NCBI RefSeq assembly: GCF_034366625.1 | Contig: NZ_JAXMIH010000023.1 | Span: 248,001-312,000 of the forward strand | Direction of reading: 5' to 3' | DNA from: Prosthecobacter sp. | Lineage (GTDB): Bacteria; Verrucomicrobiota; Verrucomicrobiia; Verrucomicrobiales; Verrucomicrobiaceae | DNA length: 64,000 bases | Shown here: piece by piece, positions 26,892-35,051 of the stretch | Layout: each line of letters starts with the position of its first letter | Numbering within the stretch: position 1 is the stretch's first letter | Notes under the pieces: generated by a model | The model's input: the letters and a program-made list of their open reading frames with translations, nothing else | Database searches by the model: none | Told to the model about the DNA's origin: nothing | Position numbers and translations under genes: made by a program

Positions 26892-27410
26892 ATGTTCACC
26901 TTCGCCGATCTCGCCAAAGCCCTGAACCGGTCCACGGTTTATCTCTCCGGCCTGCAATCGCGCTTTGAACTTCCGAACTTCGATGGGGCGGGTTACTCGG
27001 AGGCCTATCTCGCCTTTCTCCAGACGGTGGTGCATCTGCGCACACTCTCGATCACCGAAGAAACGCTGCGCGATCTCTGGCACATCGAGAAAAAGCTTTT
27101 GGTGCTGCTCCATGCCGACTCGACCGGATCACCCACCTGGTTTCTCGATTCCTGCGGTGCCACCACCAGTCCGAAGCGACGCCTGCTACTGACCAACTAC
27201 GAACTCGGTGCCGAGGTCCATGGCAAAGGCGTGCAGTTGGGCCTTAACTTCGCCGACACTGCCCCGGAACTCTTTGCCGGACAGGAGATGGGTGAAGACG
27301 CCCTTCGTGTCCTCAACGACTACCGCAAACTCCACACACGCATCAGCACCGACGTGAATGCCGAGGCACCTCATGTTCGTGCAGCAGTGGCTTGGTCAAA
27401 GCGAGTTTGA
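26892..27410 (+). CDS. MerR-like HTH protein at the end of the BREX operon
   Basis: This 172-aa protein begins MFTFADLAKALNRSTVYLSG, a short MerR-like/winged-helix start, and is followed by helices (FLQTVVHLRTLSITEETLRDLWHIEKKLLVLL). The rest has no motif I know. It starts 16 nt after the brxL stop, so it is probably in the operon. ATG 26892 is preferred because the longer frame overlaps brxL. Likely a DNA-binding accessory or regulator; the role is unknown. Confidence 0.7.
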   Translation: MFTFADLAKALNRSTVYLSGLQSRFELPNFDGAGYSEAYLAFLQTVVHLRTLSITEETLRDLWHIEKKLLVLLHADSTGSPTWFLDSCGATTSPKRRLLLTNYELGAEVHGKGVQLGLNFADTAPELFAGQEMGEDALRVLNDYRKLHTRISTDVNAEAPHVRAAVAWSKRV

Positions 27411-27445
27411 GTTGAGGACAAACCGAAGCAGTTTCATCTTCGATC

Positions 27446-27949
27446 ATGTCCGATCTCATCCTCTATCAGTTCAGCCGGGATCGTGTGGAAGCCGGTGATG
27501 CCAAAGATTTCCTGTCCCGATTCGGCGATAGCGCTCTGCCGACAGGCAAGAAGCTGGAAGCCATGATGAACAGCGTGGCTCTGATGATCGACGGCTACAA
27601 TCACGACCCCCGAGAGATCTACGCCATCCCAGAAGTCAGAGCGTTCTACAAGCAGCTTTGGGAGGTCTGGCCCTACTGGCTTTTTTTCTGCAATCTGGAC
27701 TCTGAAAACCTGATGATGATGGTGATGTGCTGTCTCGAATCCCTGGACGCGCTGAAGGTGAAAGGTCAGAGCCAGGTCAAAGTCAGCATCAGTCCCTTGG
27801 AGGTCGTTCGATTCATCAGCGGTGGTTTTGTGCCGATGAATGAGATGTGTGAGCGTGCCGGAATGAGCGAGCGCCAGATATTCGACCGGACCAAGGCAGT
27901 GTTCGAGTATTTCAACCTGCCCTTCGACGCGGGTCCACCCCCGAGGTAA
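27446..27949 (+). CDS. Conserved protein of unknown function, last gene of the defence region
   Basis: This 167-aa soluble protein contains GYNHDPREIYAIPEVRAFYKQLWEVWPYW, MMMVMCCLESL and the C-terminal MCERAGMSERQIFDRTKAVFEYFNLPF. The composition and motif density suggest a real conserved family, but I do not recognise it with certainty. It is 35 nt after the previous gene on the same strand. It may be part of the BREX cargo or the first gene of the plasmid-like part. Confidence 0.7.
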   Translation: MSDLILYQFSRDRVEAGDAKDFLSRFGDSALPTGKKLEAMMNSVALMIDGYNHDPREIYAIPEVRAFYKQLWEVWPYWLFFCNLDSENLMMMVMCCLESLDALKVKGQSQVKVSISPLEVVRFISGGFVPMNEMCERAGMSERQIFDRTKAVFEYFNLPFDAGPPPR

Positions 27950-28258
27950 TACGCCGCCCACGCTGCAACATCGGTTGCTGTCGAAGCAAAAATCACGCGA
28001 GCGCCCAGGAAGGCCGTTGTGATGTTTTGAGTGTTGTTGTCGGCTCACAGTCCCGCTTTGCTTCGTAATTCTGCGCTGCTCCCGGTTTTGGTCCCACTGC
28101 GGATATGGCTCGGTTATGGCGGAAGCCGTCTGACCGTCAACCCCCGGCCCGCTCCATTCGCTTCGCTCCCGTGTTGGGGGCATGACCGCCAGCCTCATAG
28201 CTCCCGCCTTTGCACCGTCGCCCCGCAGTGGGGTGAAACCAAAACAAGGAGCAAAACT
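27950..28258 (+). other. Non-coding leader before the DUF6876 gene
   Basis: About 300 bp without a credible gene. The segment 28138-28190 is nearly repeated at 29197-29250 ahead of the next small gene: both contain CCCGGCCCGCTCCATTCGCT followed by CGCTCCCGTGTTGGG and CATGAC. A ribosome site AAGGAGC lies at 28246-28252. It may be a structured 5' leader. Confidence 0.5.
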
Positions 28259-28621
28259 ATGACGCAGAAAACACTCACAAAAGCAGACCTCAGCCAGTTC
28301 ACCGGCACCGAACAATGGTATCGCCACGGCCTCGCACGCAACGTGCTCTACACCGAAGGCGCACAACACGTCGCTGAAAGCGGCGGAGCCTACTGGCTCC
28401 TCGATGAAATCGCCTTCGCTCAACCCATTCGCGAAGTCGCAGCCGAAGCCTTTCAGGTCTGGCGGCTGAAGGTCAACCCTGACCACAGCGCGACGCTTGC
28501 CTGTGAAGATGGCAATTCAAAAATCGTCTTCACCAAGGAAATCGAGTTCACCGATTTCCCTCTCGATGAGATTGCCTTCTACTTCACAGACAACGTGCTG
28601 ATGCTGCCCAGCGAATACTAG
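28259..28621 (+). CDS. DUF6876-family small protein
   Basis: This 120-aa protein (MTQKTLTKADLSQFTGTEQW...) has the DUF6876 pattern: LARNVLYTEGAQHVAESGGAYWLLDEIA and a C-terminal FPLDEIAFYFTDNVLMLPSEY. The family is common in plasmids and integrative elements and has no known function. The start is fixed by AAGGAGC seven nt upstream. It is a single-gene unit: long leader before it and an intrinsic terminator right after its stop. Confidence 0.88.
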   Translation: MTQKTLTKADLSQFTGTEQWYRHGLARNVLYTEGAQHVAESGGAYWLLDEIAFAQPIREVAAEAFQVWRLKVNPDHSATLACEDGNSKIVFTKEIEFTDFPLDEIAFYFTDNVLMLPSEY

Positions 28622-28633
28622 CAGGGCAGCCTG

Positions 28634-28663
28634 CCCGCCCAAGGCAACTTGGGCGGGTTTTCT
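28634..28663 (+). terminator. Intrinsic terminator after the DUF6876 gene
   Basis: A perfect 10-bp stem CCCGCCCAAG / CTTGGGCGGG with a GCAA tetraloop is followed by TTTTCT. It starts 12 nt after the stop codon. Confidence 0.85.
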
Positions 28664-28701
28664 CCGCTAATCACTGATTCTCTAAGTTCAGTTTCATCTG
28701 C

Positions 28702-28779
28702 GGGGAAAAGCCTTTCCCTCGCGCCTACTGCGTGGGGCGCTACCCATTCCAGCGGGAGGTATCCCGCAACGCCCTCGCC
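28702..28779 (+). repeat. 78-bp non-coding repeat, copy 1
   Basis: Begins with a near-palindrome GGGAAAAGCCTTTCCC and runs through CTACTGCGTGG, CTACCCATTCC and a second dyad of the form CGGGA...TCCCG, ending GCCCTCGCC. Two further copies of the same length and orientation are at 29900 and 34553. It lies just downstream of a terminator and codes for nothing obvious. Confidence 0.75.
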
Positions 28780-29317
28780 ATGCGGCTCCGCGCTCCCACC
28801 ACGAGCAATCCCGCCATTCGTCGCCTCAGTCGGGACAAGCCCTCCGTTCACCGCCAAACGGCCAGCTTGCTTCCCGTCCACCTCTTGGACCAAACCTCCG
28901 CCAGGCAAGCCGGTGATTTCCTCCGCCCGCCTTCGCCCTCCGGCGGATCACCTTTCATTGCCCCGGCTCGGTTCCGTCCGCTTTCTGAACACTGAGCAGG
29001 GAGGCGCGATGCGTCAGACGACAGGTTCAAAGTGAAGGATGTTTTGCACCCTCGCATGGAAGCTACACACGGCGGTAAAGGTTTTGCGACAAGTCAGTCC
29101 ATCAGGTTCCTGCCCCCGTTCTTGTGGGCGGTTCTTCATGGTCTCCTTGGGGTTTCTCACTTGGAATTTTGGAAACGTAGCAGCCGCGCAGGGCAGTCAA
29201 TACCCGGCCCGCTCCATTCGCTGCGCTCCCGTGTTGGGCATGACAACGCCCTGCTTCACCGGCTGCTATTCACGCTCCCAATCCCTTCGGGGAGAAACCA
29301 CTAAACAAGGAGAACCT

Positions 29318-29563
29318 ATGAATAACAAACCAGCCCACGAAATCAAAAACGGCGCAGTCAAAGTCACCATCTGGTCCAATGAAGACCAGGGCAAAACCCG
29401 CTACAGCGTCACCGTGTCCCGCAGCTACAAGTCTGGCGAGGATTGGAAGCAAACCACCAGCTTCTTTAAATCCCACCTGTCGAAGCTGACAGCCGCTCTT
29501 GAGCAGGCCGAGCAGTGGATCGCGGAACGCGAACCCGCTGCTGCCGAGGCACAAGCTGCCTAA
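29318..29563 (+). CDS. Small element-borne protein, unknown function
   Basis: This 81-aa protein (MNNKPAHEIKNGAVKVTIWSNEDQGKTRYSVTVSRSYK...) folds predictably as beta strands (VKVTIWSN, TRYSVTVSRSYK) followed by a helix (LSKLTAALEQAEQWIAEREP). The type is common in integrative elements; the function is unknown. AAGGAG lies 7 nt before ATG 29318. It has a leader like that of the DUF6876 gene and a strong terminator after its stop. Confidence 0.82.
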   Translation: MNNKPAHEIKNGAVKVTIWSNEDQGKTRYSVTVSRSYKSGEDWKQTTSFFKSHLSKLTAALEQAEQWIAEREPAAAEAQAA

Positions 29564-29569
29564 ACCATG

Positions 29570-29602
29570 ATGCCGCGCCTTCGGGCGCGGCATTCTTTTT
29601 TC
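29570..29602 (+). terminator. Intrinsic terminator
   Basis: Stem ATGCCGCGCC / GGCGCGGCAT with a TTCG tetraloop (29570-29593) is followed by TCTTTTTTC. It ends the gene at 29318. Confidence 0.93.
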
Positions 29603-29629
29603 ATATCCAACTCTCCAAGGAGAACCGCC

Positions 29630-29893
29630 ATGGCTTTCATTCAACTCGACTACGACACCTGGTTTGAGCAGTTCAAACCCATCACCAAGCTCGGAACCGA
29701 CCATATCGCTTTCGATACCCACGACGACATTGATTTTCTACGCACACAACCCAACTCGAAAATCTGGACTCTCATCGACTGCCCCGGCTACAACACGGCG
29801 GTCATCATCAATGGCTATTGGCGTATCAACCGTTTGGAATACTACGTCACCGAAGTGGCTCATGACGAAACTGATGAATACAACATCGAATGA
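29630..29893 (+). CDS. Small element-borne protein, unknown function
   Basis: This 87-aa acidic protein (MAFIQLDYDTWFEQFKPI...) contains FDTHDDIDFLRTQPNSKIWTLIDC and GYWRINRLEYYVTE. I know similar single small genes from integrative elements but no function. Start at ATG 29630, with AAGGAGAA 5 nt upstream. A 78-bp repeat copy begins 7 nt after its stop. Confidence 0.82.
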   Translation: MAFIQLDYDTWFEQFKPITKLGTDHIAFDTHDDIDFLRTQPNSKIWTLIDCPGYNTAVIINGYWRINRLEYYVTEVAHDETDEYNIE

Positions 29894-30486
29894 GGTGTGG
29901 GGGAAAAGCTTTTCCCTCGCCGCTACTGCGTGGGCGGCTACCCATTCCAACGGGAAGTGTCCCGTAACGCCCTCGCCCGCCGCGTGACGCCGTTCGATCC
30001 GCCTTCAGCAAGCCTTGAAGAGTCAAGGCGCGGCGTTTCAAACCACGTCACTGCCTGCCCCATGTCGCACACCGAAGCAGCCGGACGCTTCGCTTCTGCC
30101 TGACCCTCCGCTTCGCTACCGGCTGCTTCCGTGCCAGTCAAACCCACCGCGAGCAATCCCGCCTTCATCATAATGGTCGGGGCAAGCCCTCCCTCTGCTG
30201 ACAAAGGCCAGCTTGCTCCCCCACAACCTCTTGGACCGATCCGCAGACGCGCCGGACCGCGACCACTTTGCCCGCCTTCGCCCTCCCTTCTTGTCGCCGG
30301 TCCATGCTACATCTGCGGTTCCGTCCGCTCTGAAGCGCCTGCTCTCGCAGGCGGGGCAAGCGCGTCTCTGTGGAGACTTCCCAAGGATGCCTGCACAGGC
30401 GGGCCTTGTGGCACCGCCGCTTGCCCTTCGTTTTCACAAAACACTTCTCGGCAACCGGGTCGTTTCATCTACAATTCACGCACACT
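29894..30486 (+). other. ~590 bp non-coding region
   Basis: Contains repeat copy 2 and its extended similarity to the regions near 34640-34790 and 28795-28990. No start codon with ribosome site or family-like protein was found on either strand until the secreted-protein gene at 30487. Confidence 0.5.
29900..29977 (+). repeat. 78-bp non-coding repeat, copy 2
   Basis: Same unit as 28702 and 34553. Here the first dyad is a perfect 16-bp palindrome GGGAAAAGCTTTTCCC. Similarity to copy 3 continues well beyond the core, including a small hairpin CCTTGA-AGAG-TCAAGG near 30010-30026. Confidence 0.75.
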
Positions 30487-31098
30487 ATGAGCCGCAGATC
30501 CCACACCATTCTCGCCGTCACGCTTTGTCTGTTTCCCCTCATTCCGTCTTCTGCGCAGACAGAGCAGCAGAAACAAACGATGTCAGTGCTGAAGGCCGCG
30601 AGCGAACGCCTCATGCGCGGCGACGTCGCAGCTCTCGACGAGGTGAAAGCGCTACCGGGCGATGACGCGGTGGCCGGACTGCTGATGTTCTTCAAACAGA
30701 ACTTCTACGTCTATTCCAAAGAGACACAGAAGAAGGCCATTGCCGCCAAAGCTGCCCAATACATCAGCGAATGCCCGACCGCCGCTGACTACATCAAGCG
30801 CCTGTTCAAAAAGGAGGAAGGAAGGCCCAAATCGGGAATGCTCATGAACTACCGGCAGACCACGCTGGACAGCCTGACCGCCGCGAACAACAAGTTCGCC
30901 GTGAGTCTCCTCATCGAACTTATGGACGAATCCAACTTGGAGGTGCCGCCCGGAGATTTTGCCGTTGCCATCGCCAAGATGGGCATCCCTTCTGCTCCCT
31001 TTACCAAGACAGAACTGAAATCCGCCGCCACGGCAGAGGGCGTCGCCAAATGGAAATCATGGTGGAAAGAAAACAAAGACGGCTTCCCCGACAAGTGA
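30487..31098 (+). CDS. Secreted or periplasmic protein of unknown function
   Basis: This 203-aa protein has a signal peptide (basic MSRRSH, hydrophobic core TILAVTLCLFPLIP, cleavage near SSAQ). The mature part is helical with several Lys-rich stretches (KETQKKAIAAKAAQYISECP, YIKRLFKKEEGRPK) and resembles a short array of helical hairpins, ending in WKSWWKENKDGFPDK. No family is recognised. It ends 10 bp before the stop of the convergent nuclease-helicase. Being inside a mobile element, it may act in the cell envelope during transfer or be a passenger. Confidence 0.75.
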   Translation: MSRRSHTILAVTLCLFPLIPSSAQTEQQKQTMSVLKAASERLMRGDVAALDEVKALPGDDAVAGLLMFFKQNFYVYSKETQKKAIAAKAAQYISECPTAADYIKRLFKKEEGRPKSGMLMNYRQTTLDSLTAANNKFAVSLLIELMDESNLEVPPGDFAVAIAKMGIPSAPFTKTELKSAATAEGVAKWKSWWKENKDGFPDK

Positions 31099-31108
31099 CG
31101 GGCAGTGG

Positions 31109-34100
31109 CTAAATATGCTGGGCCAGCTCCATGTAGCGACAGAACGCGTTTGCCAACTGAATCTGCCGAGGTGTTCGGCATTCTGCTTCAAACAGAAGCG
31201 GAGAGCCAACCACAATGCACACGCACTTGGCTCGTGAAGTTGCGACATTGAGGCGATTCAGACTGTAAAGAAACTCCATGCCTCGCGGCGCGTCGGCGTG
31301 AGAAGATGTCGTCATGGAATAAATCGCAATCGGCGCTTGTTGCCCTTGGAATTTATCAACCGTGCCCACTCTTGCCCCAGGAAGACGCTCTTGAATTTCA
31401 AACACCTGTGCGTTGTAGGGCGCGATGATGAGCACATCTTCAAGTCTGAGCGTCCTCTCTACGCCATGGCGGTCAATCCATGTTGTTCCGCTCCCAAGTA
31501 TGCTTGTCACAAGATCTCGAATTCTATCAGCCTCCTCCGGTGAAGAACTTTGATTGCCCTCATGATTCACAGCCACATACCGAAGTCCTGCACCACGAAC
31601 TACACTGGCCGACTTGATCTCCTGCGCCTCCAGCCCCTCCTTCGTCTGCAAACGCCCTTCATAAAACAACTCCGAGGTGAAAGCACAAATTGCCGGATGC
31701 AAACGCCACGTCTCTTCCAAGAACAAACCCCTTCCGGCCTGGATCGTCTGGTGACCATCCAGAATATGATTGAGAGCTGATACGTCTGTGCCTTCAGGGT
31801 GACTACCCTGCATCGGTTGATCTAGTTGCTGCGGATCTCCCAGCAACACAAGACTCTTTGCTGCATGGGAAACGGCAAGGACGTTCGCCAGCGACATTTG
31901 AGCCGCCTCATCTACAAACAGGACATCCACAGTCTCAAAGGCTTCCTCCCGCGACCAAAGCCACGCTGTTCCACCAGCAACTTGGCTTCCACGACTCAGC
32001 GCCGTAAACAAGTCAGCATTGCTCTTCGCAAAACAGAGGTGGTCGATGTCATCTTCCTTTTCCTTGGCCTTTTGAATACAGCGAATGTCCATGCCCTGCT
32101 CCCCAGCGGCGACAATCACTTCGTCCAAGAGATTGCGAATTACGGTATGGCTGTTCGCTGTAATTCCCACCTTCTTACCGCTTTTTACCATGTCGCAAAT
32201 CATTCGCGCCCCGGTGAAGGTCTTGCCCGTCCCAGGCGGTCCTTGAATTGGCAATACGCCTCCCTCAAGGCTCAAACCAACCCGACAGGCAGATTCGAGT
32301 GTTGATTCTGTAGCCGTGTGAATCGCCTGCCCACCGATGCGCGGCGGTTCTTTAAGGAGTAGATCACGCGCTGCCTGATAGCGGCCAAGCCCTGCAATCC
32401 CGCTTTCTGCGACATAGTCGCCGATTCGCATCAGCGCAGCCGCCTGCTCATCAGTGCCAATCACAGCATGTTCAAACACCGCATCGGCATGAATATTGGC
32501 GGTGTCGCCGCGCTTTTTGATGTCAACCCAACGTTCTTCCAAATTGATCGACACCACAGCTCCATATTTGTCACCACCGACCTTATGAAGTGTCTCACCC
32601 CCTCGAAACTCAGATTCTTGCAGTGGAAACCGATAACGATGAACGGGGGCTTTTGCAGTCCCCCCGGCGCTTCCGACGAATTCCAAACCGGACAAGCCGA
32701 CCCGTTCATCCAGCAAGTCTTCGCTCGACAGATCACGAAGCCGAAAATACTCCCACCACACGGCTTTCAGCTCACGCCTGTGCCAATCGAGAAGATTGGC
32801 AAGAATCCAGCGCCCATGCTGCTCTGCGCTCCGCTCTGCAACATCAACGGGCACATCATTGGTCAGTCGCGCTATCAGCGCATTCACCCGCTGTAGCCAT
32901 TCGCTGATGTCCTCGCTTGCGGCTCCGTCCAATGGGGACGGACGATCAATAATTTGCCCCCTCGCCAGCAGATCGGAGCGAATCTGCTCAAGCCAGTTCC
33001 GCAGTTCAAGTGTCGAGACACAATCGTCGCGATTGTAATCGGTCACTTTTTCCCTCATTTCGTCCGTGATGCCTGCGAAATTATTCAATTCCATGCAAGC
33101 CTGGACTCGCGTCAGCGCCACATTGGCATCAGGCAAACTCGTGTTCCGCACATAGGCATAAAACACTTCGAGCTTCTTGATTGAGTAACTCTCCACACTT
33201 GCACGCACCGCATGACGGACAACGCTGTAGAGGTCAACAAACAGCTCCGCACGCAGCATCCGGTCGATTTCCTCTTCGCGTGTGGCATACCGGCCCATCA
33301 GTCGTTTTAACGCGCTTGGCTCGTAGGGGGCGTAGTGGTAGATGTGCAGGTCTGGATAACGTGCCCACCTTTCCATTACCAAATCAACGAATTGCTCAAA
33401 GACCTGCTTTTCCTCTTCACGCGAGTGAGTCCAATTGCCCGTATATTGGGGCTTGCCATCATTGTCGAGCGTGACGTAACCAAACAGAAACTCAAGACCT
33501 CCCTCACCAACAAACGGATCGCCTTCAAGGTCGAAAAAGATGTCGCCAGGTGAAGGCTCCGGCAAACAATTCAAACCAAATCCCTGCATTAAGGGTAATG
33601 CTTCAAATATCGGCGTTCCGGCAGTCCTGCCCTCTATCTGAATGCGAGCCTGCTCGCGAATTCTTTCGTAGGACTGCGCCGATCCACGATCAGGTTTCCA
33701 ACTCAAAGGCAAAGGCATCGCACCCAATTCGCTTGTAGTGCTGACCCCATGATTTTGCAGTTCATTGATTTGCACTTTGGAGATGCCTGCGACCAGACAG
33801 AGATGATCATCTGCGCGGCGCTTGTTATCGCATGGCACCCGCCAATGGCAAATATCACAGTGACTTTTCGGGTCTGGATAAATTTCGCGGTTGGCATCAG
33901 TCGCAATGCTGCGCTCAAGCCCCGCTTTCACAGAGCGGTAATAGGCGGAGTAGTCCGTTATGCGATAAGACTGTGGTTCAAAATTTGTCCATGGCGTTAC
34001 GACGAAAGTCCTCTCAGGAAGCACCCCTTGGCTAGCTCCCACCAAGTCTGAATAGAGACACAACTGGAGAATCGTTCCTCCCTTTGTCTCGCTTGCGAGC

Positions 34101-34504
34101 TTGGTATCAATCACTTCGTATGACCAGCTTCCGAGAGATGAGGGTGTTTCGATGCGACGCAGGATGTCCGTTCGCCCTCCCCAGCCATTTTGCATGAAAG
34201 CCCCTTGCGAGATGATCTGCACACCGGCCTGCATCGCTTTCAATGTCGCGTTCACAAGTTCCTCAGTTACTCCAACGCCAACAACCTCGTGAACATCAAA
34301 CCCCGCGTTTCGGAGATGTTCAACGTAAGCCTTTTCATGCTCCAGGCCACGCTCCCAAAGAATCTGCAAGAGCGGGTCGCGATTGACTGATTTTTTCAGC
34401 TCACCATTTGCAGCAGCAAACTCCAGCCCGGTTAAATGGCGGCAGTTAAGATGCCCGACTAGATCGGACCCGCTGAGTTGCAACACACCATTCTGAATCA
34501 ACAT
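31109..34504 (-). CDS. TM0106-type RecB-like nuclease fused to a superfamily 1 helicase
   Basis: This 1131-aa protein joins three parts. Residues 1-~260: a RecB/Cas4-like nuclease with GRTDIL, YEVIDTKLA and QLCLYS, plus cysteines C21 and HCDICHWRVPC that fit an iron-sulfur cluster as in Cas4. Residues ~300-500: an RNase H-like domain (IFFDLEGDPF, YNRDDCVSTLEL). Residues ~700-1131: an SF1 helicase of the Upf1/DNA2 type with GPPGTGKT, DEAAQM, LLGDPQQL, VDKFQGQQ and NVATSRAK. Such fusions are found scattered in mobile elements and are good candidates for nucleic-acid processing in defence. It stands alone, convergent to the secreted-protein gene, with repeat copy 3 just upstream of its start. 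Confidence 0.92.
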   Translation of the reverse strand: MLIQNGVLQLSGSDLVGHLNCRHLTGLEFAAANGELKKSVNRDPLLQILWERGLEHEKAYVEHLRNAGFDVHEVVGVGVTEELVNATLKAMQAGVQIISQGAFMQNGWGGRTDILRRIETPSSLGSWSYEVIDTKLASETKGGTILQLCLYSDLVGASQGVLPERTFVVTPWTNFEPQSYRITDYSAYYRSVKAGLERSIATDANREIYPDPKSHCDICHWRVPCDNKRRADDHLCLVAGISKVQINELQNHGVSTTSELGAMPLPLSWKPDRGSAQSYERIREQARIQIEGRTAGTPIFEALPLMQGFGLNCLPEPSPGDIFFDLEGDPFVGEGGLEFLFGYVTLDNDGKPQYTGNWTHSREEEKQVFEQFVDLVMERWARYPDLHIYHYAPYEPSALKRLMGRYATREEEIDRMLRAELFVDLYSVVRHAVRASVESYSIKKLEVFYAYVRNTSLPDANVALTRVQACMELNNFAGITDEMREKVTDYNRDDCVSTLELRNWLEQIRSDLLARGQIIDRPSPLDGAASEDISEWLQRVNALIARLTNDVPVDVAERSAEQHGRWILANLLDWHRRELKAVWWEYFRLRDLSSEDLLDERVGLSGLEFVGSAGGTAKAPVHRYRFPLQESEFRGGETLHKVGGDKYGAVVSINLEERWVDIKKRGDTANIHADAVFEHAVIGTDEQAAALMRIGDYVAESGIAGLGRYQAARDLLLKEPPRIGGQAIHTATESTLESACRVGLSLEGGVLPIQGPPGTGKTFTGARMICDMVKSGKKVGITANSHTVIRNLLDEVIVAAGEQGMDIRCIQKAKEKEDDIDHLCFAKSNADLFTALSRGSQVAGGTAWLWSREEAFETVDVLFVDEAAQMSLANVLAVSHAAKSLVLLGDPQQLDQPMQGSHPEGTDVSALNHILDGHQTIQAGRGLFLEETWRLHPAICAFTSELFYEGRLQTKEGLEAQEIKSASVVRGAGLRYVAVNHEGNQSSSPEEADRIRDLVTSILGSGTTWIDRHGVERTLRLEDVLIIAPYNAQVFEIQERLPGARVGTVDKFQGQQAPIAIYSMTTSSHADAPRGMEFLYSLNRLNVATSRAKCVCIVVGSPLLFEAECRTPRQIQLANAFCRYMELAQHI

Positions 34505-35051
34505 ATTCTTCAGTTTACCAATTTATCAGTATTACAAAAGCAGATTCGGCGGGGGGAAAAGCCTTTCCCTCGCCGCTACTTCGTGGGCGGCTACCCATTC
34601 TAACGGGAGGTGTCCCGTAACGCCCTCGCCTGCCGCGTGACGCCATTCGTCTCGCCTTCAGCAAGCCTTGAAGAGTCAAGACACGGCGAGCCAAACCACG
34701 TCACTACCTGCCACGATACTGAACACCGAAGAAAGCCGGGCGCTTCGCTACCGCCTGACCGTCCGCTGCGCTTCCGGCTTCTTCCGTGTGAATCTTCCCG
34801 CCCTGCGGCGGTGAACTACGCCGACCGCTTGTGCCTCGCTTGTCGGCTCTGATGCCTCCCGGACGTTCGCGCCGTCAAGGGCATCCACCAGTCTCCCCAA
34901 ATTGTCCTCTCTCGTGCCTCGCTGCGGGACTTTGGGGATGCCCCTCTGGCGGAGCCTCCCTGTGACTGCCGCCCGTCCTACGGCGGTTTGGTCATCATGT
35001 TTTGCGCGCGCCCGAGTGCTTTGCGCAAACCCGCAACAGGAGGAAACATAC
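34505..35051 (+). other. Non-coding region between nuclease-helicase and ardC
   Basis: About 550 bp with repeat copy 3, no credible gene, and a ribosome site AGGAGGAAA ending 8 nt before the ardC ATG. It probably holds the divergent promoters and a long ardC leader. Confidence 0.5.
34553..34630 (+). repeat. 78-bp non-coding repeat, copy 3
   Basis: Same unit as 28702 and 29900, in the same orientation. It lies 49 bp upstream of the nuclease-helicase start codon and is followed by ~150 bp that resemble the sequence after copy 2. Confidence 0.75.

Larger units (their letters stand above)
28622..29317 (+). other. ~700 bp non-coding region between two small genes
   Basis: Apart from the terminator at 28634 and the 78-bp repeat at 28702, no credible gene is seen. 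Part of 28795-28990 resembles 30145-30340 (shared CGAGCAATCCCGCC, GGCCAGCTTGCT and ACCTCTTGGACC). The last ~120 bp (29197-29317) resemble the leader of the DUF6876 gene. Confidence 0.5.

Noticed and set aside
27434-28486. 350-aa minus-strand frame
   Set aside because: It spans two plus-strand genes with good starts and a leader region, and has no family character.
28649-29035. 128-aa plus-strand frame
   Set aside because: It runs through the 78-bp repeat and other repeated non-coding DNA and has no ribosome site.
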